The notes below the pieces were generated by a model. That model ran no database searches. It was not told the origin of the DNA and was given only the letters and a program-made list of their open reading frames with translations. From Kitasatospora phosalacinea (GTDB lineage: Bacteria > Actinomycetota > Actinomycetes > Streptomycetales > Streptomycetaceae), in NCBI RefSeq assembly GCF_030268885.1, contig NZ_BSSA01000009.1, positions 210,564 through 274,563 on the forward strand: DNA of 64,000 nt, in the 5' to 3' direction. The position numbers were made by a program, and so were the translations under genes. Numbering within the stretch: position 1 is the stretch's first letter; every line of letters starts with the position of its first letter. This document shows positions 51,752 to 59,988 of the stretch, piece after piece.

Positions 51752-52945
51752 TCAGGGGGCGGCCGGGGAGGCCCACTGGTGGACGGTGCCCTGGTGCAGG
51801 GCGGCGTAGACGCGGTCGCGCAGCGCGTTGGCGTCCGCGTCGGTGAGGGTGCGGTGCAGGTCGCGCAGGACGACCTTGACCAGCAGGTTGTACTGCTCCG
51901 GACGGCCCCCGAGCCGGGCCAGCGCCTGCGGCGGCAGGTCGCGGCAGGGGGTGCTGGAGAGCACCTCGACGGTCTCCACGCAGTCCGCGTCCGCCCCGAG
52001 GGCGTCCCGGACGCGGTCGCCGAGGTCCTCGGCGAGGTCGGCGCCGTCCACCGCGACGGACAGGTCGCGGCGGACCGCGGGCAGCGCGGAGACCGGCCGG
52101 TACGGGGCGAGGTCGGTGAGCTGGACGGCCACGGCGGGGTCGGCGGAGCGCAGCAGCCGGATGTCCGGGACGCCCTTGCGCAGCATCAGCACCCGGTCCA
52201 GGCCCATGCCGAGCGCCAGCCCGCTCCACTCCGGCCCCAACCCGGCCCCGGCCAGCACCTCCGGGTGCGCGAGCCCGCACTCGGCGACCTCCACCCACTC
52301 GCCGCCGTCACCCGCCCCGTCCACCGCGCCCGCCGCGACGTCCAGTTGGCGCCCCGCCAGGGTGTACGGGTGGACGCGCTCCTCGGTGCGGTGCGCCGCC
52401 CCCGGCAGCAGCGCCCCCACGAGCGCGGCGAGCATCCCGGTGAGGTCGTCCGTCCCGGCCGGGGTCGGACGGCGGGTCAGGTACCACAGGTCCAACTGGT
52501 GCGGCGTGCCGCTGTGCAGCCGGTCGATGCTGTCGCGCCGGTACACCAGGCCCGGGCAGGCCAGCAGCACCGCCTCCGGTGCCTCCCCGGCCGCCGCCCG
52601 GGCGGCGAGGGCCCGCAGCGCGCCCGGGACCAGCGCGCTGGAGTGGCTGCGCAGCATCCGCCGCTCGTCGACGTACCGGGTGTAGCGGGCGTCCCGGGTG
52701 ATGTCGTCGCCGCGGTAGTTGAGGTGGTCGTAGTTGTCGGCGACGGTCACCACCCGCTCGCCCCGGTGCACCTGCACCGGGCAGCCCCAGTGCTCGGTCA
52801 GCGCCCGCACCGCACGCTCGACGAGCAACTGCAGGGCGTGCGGCCCGGCGGCCGGATCGGTCAGGTCGCGGACGGCGAGGTCACGGGCGAGCTGTTCGGG
52901 GGAGAGGGGGCGGACGGCGGTGCCACCGGCGGGGTGGACGGACAT
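51752..52945 (-). CDS. srmL: PheS-related ligase (SrmL-type)
   Basis: The 397-residue class-II aminoacyl-tRNA-synthetase relative has class-II motif 2-like RYTRYVDERRMLRSHSSALV, motif 3-like WSGLALGMGLDRVLMLRKGV, and a C-terminal ferredoxin-fold (FDX-ACB) domain from PAVRRDLSVAVDGADLAEDL onward, as in mitochondrial-type single-chain PheRS. The cell's normal PheST is expected elsewhere; this stand-alone type is annotated in streptomycetes as SrmL, a PheS-related ligase of unknown substrate. ATG 52945 has GGAG at seven bases. The transcript seems to have a long structured leader. Confidence 0.7.
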   Translation of the reverse strand: MSVHPAGGTAVRPLSPEQLARDLAVRDLTDPAAGPHALQLLVERAVRALTEHWGCPVQVHRGERVVTVADNYDHLNYRGDDITRDARYTRYVDERRMLRSHSSALVPGALRALAARAAAGEAPEAVLLACPGLVYRRDSIDRLHSGTPHQLDLWYLTRRPTPAGTDDLTGMLAALVGALLPGAAHRTEERVHPYTLAGRQLDVAAGAVDGAGDGGEWVEVAECGLAHPEVLAGAGLGPEWSGLALGMGLDRVLMLRKGVPDIRLLRSADPAVAVQLTDLAPYRPVSALPAVRRDLSVAVDGADLAEDLGDRVRDALGADADCVETVEVLSSTPCRDLPPQALARLGGRPEQYNLLVKVVLRDLHRTLTDADANALRDRVYAALHQGTVHQWASPAAP

Positions 52946-53262
52946 GGCGTGCTCCAAGCAGGACGGATCGGAACGGGGACCAACAGGGGGGACACCACAC
53001 CCCCCGGCCCCTGGGCACGACCCGCCGCCGGGCCGACCCGATCCGCCGGACTCCCTACCGGCGCAACGGAACCAACCCCCTGCGGCACCCATCGGGAGCC
53101 GGGGGGCCGGTAAATCGGCGAGAGATCGCTACGACGGCCACGCCCGGAGTCTACGCACCCCACCCCACCCGCCCGCAATGCGTTTTCCACCGGCGACCCG
53201 CCCGCCCCGAAGCCCTAGGCTGAGCGCTTCCGGACAGCGGACGACGGACGGGGGCACGACGG
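52946..53262. promoter_or_regulatory. Divergent promoter region with long srmL leader
   Basis: On the minus strand a TAGACT -10-like element (53153-53148) would give an srmL transcript with a leader of nearly 200 bases. The leader includes a GGGGGG/CCCCCC hairpin (52986-53005). On the plus strand TAGGCT (53216-53221) is a candidate -10 for the methyltransferase gene. No gene is supported here; an in-frame ATG at 53092 would add a low-complexity extension to SrmL. Confidence 0.4.
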
Positions 53263-53916
53263 ATGACGGCGGACGGCGGGGTCGGGCGGGCGTACGACGG
53301 GGTGGCGGAGTTGTACGCCACCCTGTTCCGGGGCGAACTCGGCGGCAAGGAAGCGGAGTTGGCCCTCATCCGGCGGCTGGCCGCGGCGCCCCCGGTGGCC
53401 GGGCGCGGGCTGCCGGTGGGTGACCTCGGCTGCGGGCCGGGGGAGGCGACGGAGCTGCTCGCCGGGCTCGGCGTCCGCGCGTTCGGCCTGGACCTCTCGG
53501 CCGGGATGCTGGCCCAGGCCCGACTCGCCCACCCGGAGCGGCCGTTCGTGCGGGGCACCCTGACGGCGCTCCCGCTCGCCGACGGCAGCCTCGGCGCGGT
53601 CCTCGCCCGCTACTCGCTGATCCACCTCCCGCCCGCCGAACTCCCCACCGCACTCGACGAGTTGCACCGCGTCCTGGCCCCGGGCGGCCTGCTGCTGACG
53701 GGTTTCTTCGCCGCCGACCCCGAACTCGGCGACACCGACCGCCCGGTCCCGTTCGACCACAAGGTCGCCACCGCCCACCGCTGGCCGGTCGACACCCTCG
53801 CCGCCCTCTTCCGGCAGGCCGGCTTCACCGAGACCGCCCGCACCCTGCGCGCCCCGGCCCCCGGCGAACGCTTCCCGCAGGCCACCCTGCTGCTCGGCCG
53901 GGACGGCAGCGCGTGA
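53263..53916 (+). CDS. SAM-dependent methyltransferase (class I)
   Basis: The 217-residue enzyme has the Rossmann motif I VGDLGCGPGEATELLA near 55-70, acidic loop FGLDLSAGML, motif post-II FVRGTLTALPLADGSLGAVL and the later RVLAPGGLLLTGFF. This is the Methyltransf_11/25 type that modifies small molecules; the acceptor cannot be deduced. ATG 53263 follows a GGGGG tract. The last codons lie within a tandem 13-base repeat, so the C-terminus may vary between strains. Confidence 0.8.
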   Translation: MTADGGVGRAYDGVAELYATLFRGELGGKEAELALIRRLAAAPPVAGRGLPVGDLGCGPGEATELLAGLGVRAFGLDLSAGMLAQARLAHPERPFVRGTLTALPLADGSLGAVLARYSLIHLPPAELPTALDELHRVLAPGGLLLTGFFAADPELGDTDRPVPFDHKVATAHRWPVDTLAALFRQAGFTETARTLRAPAPGERFPQATLLLGRDGSA

Positions 53917-53940
53917 CGGCAGCGCGTGACGGCAGCGCGT
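53902..53940 (+). repeat. Three tandem copies of a 13-base unit
   Basis: GACGGCAGCGCGT is repeated exactly at 53902-53914, 53915-53927 and 53928-53940, with a degenerate further copy near 53970. The first copy encodes the end of the methyltransferase (DGSA-stop). It looks like a short slippage repeat. Confidence 0.8.
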
Positions 53941-54007
53941 GCGGGCGGCGCATGAGGGCGGCGGGTGAGGCAGCGCGTGACGGCAGGTGCGGGGCGCACC
54001 CCCGCCG

Positions 54008-55087
54008 TCACCCGGTCGCGCGGAACGCCGGGTAACCGGGCAGCTCGGGCGCGTCCCACCCCGCGGCGAGCTCGGCGAGCAGCAGCCGCACGGTCGCGGC
54101 GAAGGCCGGGTGCCCGGTCAGCCCGAGCGCGCTCGTCCAGCGGTGCCGCAGCACCTGGCGACGGGTGGGCACCGGCTGGCGGGTGCGGTGCATCGGCCCG
54201 TCCTCCGGCAGCGCGCGGCGCAGGAGGTGCAGCGTCGAGTCGACCGTCCAGACCACCGTCGCCCGGTCCATCCCGGCCTGCCAGAGCGCGTCCTCGGCCA
54301 GGTCGGGGTACTGCACGACCACCTCGGCCCGGTAGGCGCCCTCGACCCGCCGGGCCAGGTCGTCCGGCAGCCGGTGGACGCACCAGCAACTGGAGAACGG
54401 CATCCGGCAGTAGGCGGCGGTCAGGAAGACCGACTGGTAGCCGGCCGCCTCGAAGTCGAGCAGCCGCAGGCCGTCCGGGGTGATCAGGTTGTTGTCGGGG
54501 CAGGTGTCCCCGGGGGTGAAGCCGGGGTACCGCTCGCCGTCGGCGGTGCCGACCGCGGTGAGCTCCTCGGCCAGCCCGGGCGGGGCGGTCAGGCCGCACT
54601 CGGCGAGCAGTCCGAGGAAGGCGCCGACGTTCTGCTGCTGCCACGGCTCGTCCTCCCAACTCGGCAGGCCCCGGCCGTGCTGCTGCCAGAGGGCCGCGAA
54701 CTCGGCCCGCCGCGGCACCGAACGGGCCGCCAACCGGCCCAGGCCGCCGGCCCACTCCAGCAGGCCGCGCTCGGCGGCCTTCGGGTCGGTGCCCAGCAGC
54801 AGGTCCGCCAGGGTGGGCGCGTCCCCCAGGTCCGCCATCACCAGCAGCCGCTGCTCGTGGTCCGCGGCGAGCAGCTCCGGCCCGGCCAGGCCGAGCGAGA
54901 GCCCGGCCGCCTCCCCGGCGTACGCGCGCCGTGCCTCGGGCTCGTCGACGAACGCCTTGACCACCACGCTGCCCCCGGTGGCCGTCCGGCAGCGCAGCAC
55001 GGTGCTCCGCGGGCTGCCGCCGAGGTCGACGGGGTCCCGGAGGGGCTGGCCCAGCAGTGCGCCCGCGGCGCGCGTGATCTCGTCCAC
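54008..55087 (-). CDS. APH-like phosphotransferase with modified catalytic loop
   Basis: The 359-residue protein of the protein-kinase-like APH fold has GSVVVKAFVDEP (ATP-binding Lys), LLVMADLGDAPTLADLLLG (hinge) and LLDFEAAGYQSVFL (metal Asp). The catalytic loop reads FTPGDTCPDNNLI where HGDLHPGN is usual, so His is replaced by Pro-Gly while the Asp and Asn are kept. GTG 55087 lies 39 bases after the P-loop gene, so the two may be cotranscribed. The substrate is unknown; many such proteins are not drug-modifying. Confidence 0.7.
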   Translation of the reverse strand: MDEITRAAGALLGQPLRDPVDLGGSPRSTVLRCRTATGGSVVVKAFVDEPEARRAYAGEAAGLSLGLAGPELLAADHEQRLLVMADLGDAPTLADLLLGTDPKAAERGLLEWAGGLGRLAARSVPRRAEFAALWQQHGRGLPSWEDEPWQQQNVGAFLGLLAECGLTAPPGLAEELTAVGTADGERYPGFTPGDTCPDNNLITPDGLRLLDFEAAGYQSVFLTAAYCRMPFSSCWCVHRLPDDLARRVEGAYRAEVVVQYPDLAEDALWQAGMDRATVVWTVDSTLHLLRRALPEDGPMHRTRQPVPTRRQVLRHRWTSALGLTGHPAFAATVRLLLAELAAGWDAPELPGYPAFRATG

Positions 55088-55126
55088 CCCGGCATCCTGC
55101 CAGTGCGCCGGGCCGGACTCACCCGG

Positions 55127-55858
55127 TCATGCCGAGGTGTGACGTGAACGGTCCGGTGCCCCGGGGCGCGGGCGGTCCGCCTCTTCGTGACACGGGCGGT
55201 CCGGTGCCCCGGTCCAGGGGGCGAACTGCTCGGCGACCAGGGCGGCCACCCCCGGTGCGTCGAGCGTGCCGTCGACCTCGACGACGCGGATGCCCAGGCG
55301 GCGGGCGCTGCGGGCCGCGTCCGCGGCGACCAGCCGGTCGCGGGCGACCCGGTTGGCCTGCGCACGCTCCGGGTCCCGGAGGGCGACGCCGAGCGCACCG
55401 GCCCGCGGCAGGGTGCGGAGCTGGTGCTGCCGGAACTCCTCGGTGGGGACGAGGACGACCATCCGCCGGGGCGAGTCGAGCAGCGGGGCGACCAGTTCCG
55501 GCCGCAGCCCCCAGCCCTCCGCGATCACCGGGCGGGCGGTGAACAGGCCGCCCAGGTCGTCCAGCACCCACCCGAACCGGGTCGGGAACCCGGCCAGCGT
55601 CTCCTCGGCCATCTCCGCCGGGCTCCGTTCGGACCAGACCAGGTCCGGGGACGGGTCGGCCGTCGGCAGGCCCGCGGCGACCCGCCGGGCGATCCGGCGG
55701 TCCCGGTGGCCGCGGGCGTCGTGCCAGTCGTAGTGGTACACCGTCAACCCGTGGGCACGGGCCACGAGTTCGGCGACCGTGCTCTTGCCCGCCCACTGGG
55801 CGCCACCGATCCACAGCGCACGGCGCAGGGTGCCGTGCGGGTCCCGGACGTCCGTCAT
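55127..55858 (-). CDS. P-loop NTPase, small-molecule kinase-like
   Basis: The 243-residue protein has Walker A GGAQWAGKST at 18-27, preceded by LRRALWI, followed by TVYHYDWHDARGHRDRRIAR and a probable lid region RDPERAQANRVARDRL. This pattern fits uncharacterised adenylate/shikimate-kinase-like AAA proteins found beside APH-type genes in actinomycetes. The C-terminal 30 residues are Pro/Arg-rich and likely disordered. ATG 55858 has GGGGAGGAG upstream. It may be cotranscribed with the APH-like gene downstream. Confidence 0.7.
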   Translation of the reverse strand: MTDVRDPHGTLRRALWIGGAQWAGKSTVAELVARAHGLTVYHYDWHDARGHRDRRIARRVAAGLPTADPSPDLVWSERSPAEMAEETLAGFPTRFGWVLDDLGGLFTARPVIAEGWGLRPELVAPLLDSPRRMVVLVPTEEFRQHQLRTLPRAGALGVALRDPERAQANRVARDRLVAADAARSARRLGIRVVEVDGTLDAPGVAALVAEQFAPWTGAPDRPCHEEADRPRPGAPDRSRHTSA

Positions 55859-56047
55859 CGCCCGCTCCTCCCCGTCGGGAGCGGCACCGGCGGCCGCCCC
55901 GGGGAAGAGTGTCCCGGTTCGCCCGGAAAAATTGCAGTCTTGTTCCGGCGACCGGGGCGGGGCAGAGGGGAGTACGGGGGATCAGCCCGCCTGCCCGTTC
56001 CGCCCTTCGTCCGCTCCGGCCGCCGGGCGGGGCCGCCACCGGCCCGT

Positions 56048-56659
56048 TCAGCCGCGCGGGTGGCGGATCACCAGCACCGCCTCGACGTCCGCCCCCACCG
56101 CCTCGTAGCGGTGCGGGACGTCCGCCGCCCAGGTGTGGTGCCCGCCCGCGGCGACCGTCACGGGCGCGTCCTCCGCGCCCACCAGGGCGGTGCCGGACAG
56201 GACGACCAGGTGCTCCACCGTCCCCGGCGGGTGCGCCGCCGACCGCTGCGCCCCGCCCGGCCGGATCCGGATCCGGTACGTCTCCGACACCGCCGCCGCG
56301 TCCTCGAACCGCTCCAGCAGCACGGCGTCCAGCACCCGTCCCGACACCTCGGGCCCCACCGCGCCCCGGAGGACCGTCCGCAAGGGGCCCGGCAGCACGT
56401 CGCTCAGCGGCAGGCCCAGCGCGGTGGTCAGCGCGTACAGCGTCTCCAGCGTCGGGTTGCGGGCGCCGGTCTCCAGTCCCGACAGCGTGGCCTTGCCGAC
56501 GCCCGAACGCCGCGCCAGCTCCGAGAGCGAGAGGCCGCGGGAGGCGCGCAGCTCGCGCAGCCGCAGCCCGATCCGCGCCGAGAGCTCGGCGCTCGTCGGG
56601 CCGACGGGCCCCGCGGTGCCCGCCGCGTCTGGTCCATCCGTTGCTCGCATGCGGCCCAT
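56048..56659 (-). CDS. XRE-family regulator with C-terminal cupin domain
   Basis: The 203-residue protein has a helix-turn-helix (LSLSELARRSGVGKATLSGL, about 42-62) followed by a cupin barrel (SAAHPPGTVEHLVVLSGTAL, VAAGGHHTWAADVPHRYEAV). It is the common HTH-cupin type that senses a small ligand and represses or activates nearby transport or catabolic genes. Two starts are possible, ATG 56659 (MGRM) and ATG 56650; neither has a strong ribosome binding site. The target is not evident: flanking genes are a MarR regulator and the P-loop gene. Confidence 0.75.
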   Translation of the reverse strand: MGRMRATDGPDAAGTAGPVGPTSAELSARIGLRLRELRASRGLSLSELARRSGVGKATLSGLETGARNPTLETLYALTTALGLPLSDVLPGPLRTVLRGAVGPEVSGRVLDAVLLERFEDAAAVSETYRIRIRPGGAQRSAAHPPGTVEHLVVLSGTALVGAEDAPVTVAAGGHHTWAADVPHRYEAVGADVEAVLVIRHPRG

Positions 56660-56720
56660 CGTTCCAGAGCCGGACCGCGCGCCCCGCGGGGGCTCCGCCG
56701 CACCCGGAGGCGCGCAGCGG

Positions 56721-57275
56721 TCAGTCGCTCGGGCCGATCCGCCCGTGCAGGTCGGTGAGCAGGCGGTCGAGCAGCCCGGCGAGCTGCCCGCGCTCGGCCG
56801 GGGACAGCCCGGTGACCAGGTCCGACTCCCGCCCCAGGACGGCGTCCACCGAGCGCTCGACGAGCGCGTGCCCGTCCGGGGTGAGCGCGACCAGGACGGC
56901 CCGCCCGCCCGCCGGGTCGGGGGAGCGCCGCACCAGCCCCTCCCGCTCGGCCCGGGCCACCCGCTGCGAGACGGCACCCGCCGTGACCAGGGTCCGCCGG
57001 GTCAGCTCACGGGTCGTCAGCTCGTACGGGGGGCCGGAGCGGCGCAGCACCGCGAGCAGGTCGAGCGTCGCCGCGTCGATCCCGGCGGCCCGCAGCACCC
57101 GGTTGCGGTCGTCCGCGAAGAGCTTGGCCAGCCGCCAGATCGGCGTGACGATCTCGATCGAGTCGGTCGGCACCCCGGGCCGCTCCCGCTGCCACGCGGC
57201 GGCGATCGCCGCCGCCGAACGCCCCGCCGACTCCTCCGCGGACCGCGCCCCACCCCCCGCCCCGGCTTCGGTCAT
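56721..57275 (-). CDS. MarR-family regulator
   Basis: The 184-residue protein has the winged-helix core LTTRELTRRTLVTAGAVSQR followed by VARAEREGLVRRSPD and a wing GRAVLVALTPDGHALV, typical of MarR repressors of oxidative-stress and drug-response genes. The N-terminal 25 residues are Ala/Gly-rich. ATG 57275 has AGGAGG at eight bases. It is divergent from a short-chain dehydrogenase, with a 14-base dyad in between. Confidence 0.85.
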   Translation of the reverse strand: MTEAGAGGGARSAEESAGRSAAAIAAAWQRERPGVPTDSIEIVTPIWRLAKLFADDRNRVLRAAGIDAATLDLLAVLRRSGPPYELTTRELTRRTLVTAGAVSQRVARAEREGLVRRSPDPAGGRAVLVALTPDGHALVERSVDAVLGRESDLVTGLSPAERGQLAGLLDRLLTDLHGRIGPSD

Positions 57276-57304
57276 GGGGTTGCCTCCTGCTGCTCCTGAG
57301 CTAT

Positions 57305-57318
57305 GTTTAGAGCTAAAC
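57305..57318. promoter_or_regulatory. Inverted repeat GTTTAG-AG-CTAAAC, probable MarR operator
   Basis: A near-perfect 14-base dyad, strikingly AT-rich, lies between the divergent MarR (start 57275) and SDR (start 57347) genes. MarR dimers bind such sites, so it probably controls both genes. Confidence 0.65.
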
Positions 57319-57346
57319 GTACCAGTCGCCACCGCAGGAGGACGCA

Positions 57347-58060
57347 GTGACCCGCACCGTGCTCGTCACCGGAGGAAGCAGCGGCATCGGCCGCGCCGTC
57401 GCCGCCCGGTTCGTCGCCGACGGGGCCGAGGTGCACCTGACCGGACGGCGGGCCGAGGCGGTGGAGCGGACGGCGGCGGAGCTCGGGGCGCACGGGGTGG
57501 TCTGCGACGCGACCGACCCGGCGGCCACCGCCGCCCTGGCCGCCCGCTTTCGGACGCTGGACGTGCTGGTCAACGCCGCGGGCGGCCTGCCCGCCGGGCC
57601 CGCCACCGGCAGCCCGCTCGAGGACCTGCTCGCCACCTGGCAGGCCAACCTCGCGCAGAACCTGCTCGGCGCCGTCCTCACCACCGAGGCCCTGCGCCCG
57701 GTCCTGGCCCCGGGCGGTACGGTGATCAGCCTGGGCTCGATCGGCGCGGAGCGCCGCGGCGGCGCGTACGGGGCCGCGAAGGCCGCCCTCGCCGCCTGGA
57801 ACGCCGCGCTGTCGGCCGAGCTGGCGCCGCGCGGGGTCAGCTGCAACGTCATCGCGGCGGGCTACGTCGAGGGCACCGGCTTCTTCGGCGGGGCCCTTCC
57901 CGAGGAGCGCCGCCGCGCCCTGATCGAGGAGACCCACGACGGCCGCCCGGGCACCGTCGAGGACATCGCCGCCACCGCGCACTTCCTCGCCTCGCCCGGG
58001 GCCCACCACCTCACCGGCCAGACCCTGCACGTCAACGGCGGTGCGCACACCACCCGTTGA
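57347..58060 (+). CDS. Short-chain dehydrogenase/reductase
   Basis: The 237-residue SDR has cofactor motif TGGSSGIG at 8-15, LVNAAGG near 74-80, catalytic serine in VISLGSIG (about 128-131), and the YxxxK pair Tyr141/Lys145 in GAYGAAKAAL. The Arg residues after the second strand (TGRRAEAVE) favour NADP. GTG 57347 follows AGGAGGACGCA. Divergent pairing with MarR suggests induction by the substrate or an electrophile. Confidence 0.85.
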   Translation: MTRTVLVTGGSSGIGRAVAARFVADGAEVHLTGRRAEAVERTAAELGAHGVVCDATDPAATAALAARFRTLDVLVNAAGGLPAGPATGSPLEDLLATWQANLAQNLLGAVLTTEALRPVLAPGGTVISLGSIGAERRGGAYGAAKAALAAWNAALSAELAPRGVSCNVIAAGYVEGTGFFGGALPEERRRALIEETHDGRPGTVEDIAATAHFLASPGAHHLTGQTLHVNGGAHTTR

Positions 58061-58076
58061 CGTGGCGGGGCGAGCG

Positions 58077-58364
58077 TCAGACCTTCCGCCCGGCCTGCTC
58101 CGCACCGTCGCGCAACAGGCTCCAGGCCGTCTTGAGGTGGGGGCGCGCCCACCGCGCGTACCGGTCGTCGTACTGGCGCTCGGCCACCAGGCCGGCGAGC
58201 TCGCGCAACGAATCCACCACGGCGGCCAGCGACCCCAGCAGGAGCTGCGCGTCCGCCTCCCGGAGCCGGCCCCGATCGGCCCGCAGCGGGGCGGCCACCT
58301 CGTCCCGGAGCCTGTCCCGCGTCTCCTCCAGCCCGGTGACGGCCTTCTGCAGTTCGGCGTCCAC
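58077..58364 (-). CDS. Small helical protein of unknown function
   Basis: The 95-residue protein is predicted all-helical, with a heptad-like pattern in ELQKAVTGLEETRDRLRDEV and an aromatic segment YDDRYARWARPHLKTAWSLL. There are no membrane or signal features. GTG 58364 follows AGGGA. It is convergent with the SDR gene, whose stop is 16 bases away. No family is recognised. Confidence 0.55.
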   Translation of the reverse strand: MDAELQKAVTGLEETRDRLRDEVAAPLRADRGRLREADAQLLLGSLAAVVDSLRELAGLVAERQYDDRYARWARPHLKTAWSLLRDGAEQAGRKV

Positions 58365-58510
58365 ACCCGTCCCTCTCGCCGCGGACGGCCGGACGCCGTC
58401 CCCACCCGGGCGACCTACCCCTCTGCGGATCACCGCACCCGCCGCGAAAGACCTCCCGACGCCCCGCGTCCCTCCCGGGCACCGCTCCCGCCCGCCGCTA
58501 GCCTGGCCCG

Positions 58511-59917
58511 ATGAGCAGCGGGCGAGGCGGCGGGCGCGGCGGCGGGCAGGCGGGCGGAGCGGACGGCGGGCGGGCCGAGGGGCAGCACGCCGCACCGCAC
58601 GGCGCACAACCCCCCGCCAAGCGCCGCCGGCCGCGCTACCGCGCCCTGTCGCCGCTGCGCGAGCACCTGCGCGAGGCGTTCTGGTTCGCCCCGCTGCTGA
58701 CCTGCGTCGGCGCGGTGCTGCTGGCCGGGCTGACCGATCTGCTGGACCGCGAGATCTTCGCCGAGGCGTCCGCCGCGCAGACCGCCGACACCCTGCTCTC
58801 GTTCAGCTCGGCGGCCAAGAGCGTGGTCTCCACCGTCAGTTCGGCGATGCTGACCTTCATCGGCGTGGTCTTCTCGATCTCGCTGGTCTCGCTGCAGATG
58901 GCCGCCAGCCAGTTCAGCCCCCGGGTGCTGCGGCTGTACGTGCGCAGCCGCCTGATCAAGGCGACCTTCGCGACCTGCCTGGCCACCTTCGTCTACACCC
59001 TGCTCGTCCAGCTCGGCTACGACGACACCAGCGACCCGTCCCGCGCGGTGTCCGTCCCGATCGTCTCCACGATCCTCGCGCTCGCCATGGTGATGCTCAG
59101 CCTGGCCCTGTTCGTGCTGTACGTGCAGGCCACCATGCGCCTGCTGCGCGTCCCGCACGTGATCGACCGGGTCACCCGGGAGTCCCTGCAGGTGCTGCAG
59201 GACTACCGCTGGCTGGCCCCCGAGCTCGGCCCGACGCCCGGCGACGTCCCGCCCGGGCCGACCCTGCTGCACGAGGGGCGCGGCGGCGTCCTGCGCGACG
59301 TCAACATCCGCTGGCTGATCCGGGTCGCCCGGCGGCACGACACGGTGCTGTACCAGGTGCCGCGGATCGGCGACTTCATCGCGCCCGGCACCCCGACCGT
59401 GGTCGTGGTCGGCGGCAGCACGCCCCGGCCGCGCCGGATCACCACCGCGCTGAACGTCGGCGTCGACCGCACCATGCACCAGGACCTCAGCTTCGGCTTC
59501 CGCCAACTCGTCGACATCGCCATCCGCGCCCTGTCCCCGGCCGTCAACGACCCCACCACCGCCGTCCAGGCCGTCGACCGGATCCACCAGCTGCTCGCCG
59601 TCCTCGCCCCCGTCCACCTCGGCGAGCTGCGCCACCGCGACAAGGACGGCGCGGTCCGGCTGGTCCAGCCGGTGCCGGGCTGGGAGGCCACCGTCGACCT
59701 GGCGTTCACCGAGATCCGGATCTGCGGCGCCGGGCAGCCCCAGGTCACCCGCCGCCTCACCGCCGCCCTCGACGACCTGCTGCGGATCACCCCCGAGCAG
59801 CGCCGCGCCCCGCTGCTGCTCCAGCGCCGCCTCCTGGAGCGCGCCGTCGCCGCGGCCGTCCACGACGAGGACAACCGCCGCTTCGCCCTGGCCCCCGACC
59901 GCCAGGGCATCGGCTGA
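58511..59917 (+). CDS. DUF2254 membrane protein
   Basis: The 468-residue protein has a disordered Gly/Arg-rich N-terminus, four hydrophobic segments (around 58-78, 108-135, 155-172, 188-210) and a cytoplasmic C-terminal half. The signature SFSSAAKSVVSTVSSAMLTF followed by MAASQFSPRVLR, and later LSFGFRQLVDIAIRALSPAV with NDPTTAVQ, identifies the DUF2254 family. Its role is unknown; a channel-like function has been guessed for such proteins. A TAGCCT -10-like element at 58499-58504 would place the transcript start at the ATG, a leaderless arrangement. Confidence 0.85.
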   Translation: MSSGRGGGRGGGQAGGADGGRAEGQHAAPHGAQPPAKRRRPRYRALSPLREHLREAFWFAPLLTCVGAVLLAGLTDLLDREIFAEASAAQTADTLLSFSSAAKSVVSTVSSAMLTFIGVVFSISLVSLQMAASQFSPRVLRLYVRSRLIKATFATCLATFVYTLLVQLGYDDTSDPSRAVSVPIVSTILALAMVMLSLALFVLYVQATMRLLRVPHVIDRVTRESLQVLQDYRWLAPELGPTPGDVPPGPTLLHEGRGGVLRDVNIRWLIRVARRHDTVLYQVPRIGDFIAPGTPTVVVVGGSTPRPRRITTALNVGVDRTMHQDLSFGFRQLVDIAIRALSPAVNDPTTAVQAVDRIHQLLAVLAPVHLGELRHRDKDGAVRLVQPVPGWEATVDLAFTEIRICGAGQPQVTRRLTAALDDLLRITPEQRRAPLLLQRRLLERAVAAAVHDEDNRRFALAPDRQGIG

Positions 59918-59935
59918 CCGCACCCGGAGCAACGG

Positions 59936-59972
59936 GAACCGCCCGGAACGGGCAGGCCGTTCCGGGCGGTTC
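59936..59972. terminator. Bidirectional hairpin terminator
   Basis: A perfect 15-base-pair stem (59936-59950 with 59958-59972) and a seven-base loop lie between the convergent DUF2254 and CtaG-type genes. Confidence 0.85.
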
Positions 59973-59988
59973 GCGTCGTCCCCGCGCG

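Noticed and set aside
53092..53094. Upstream ATG that would extend SrmL by 49 residues
   Set aside because: The extension is Gly/Pro/Arg low-complexity and lacks a ribosome binding site; ATG 52945 has GGAG at the right distance.
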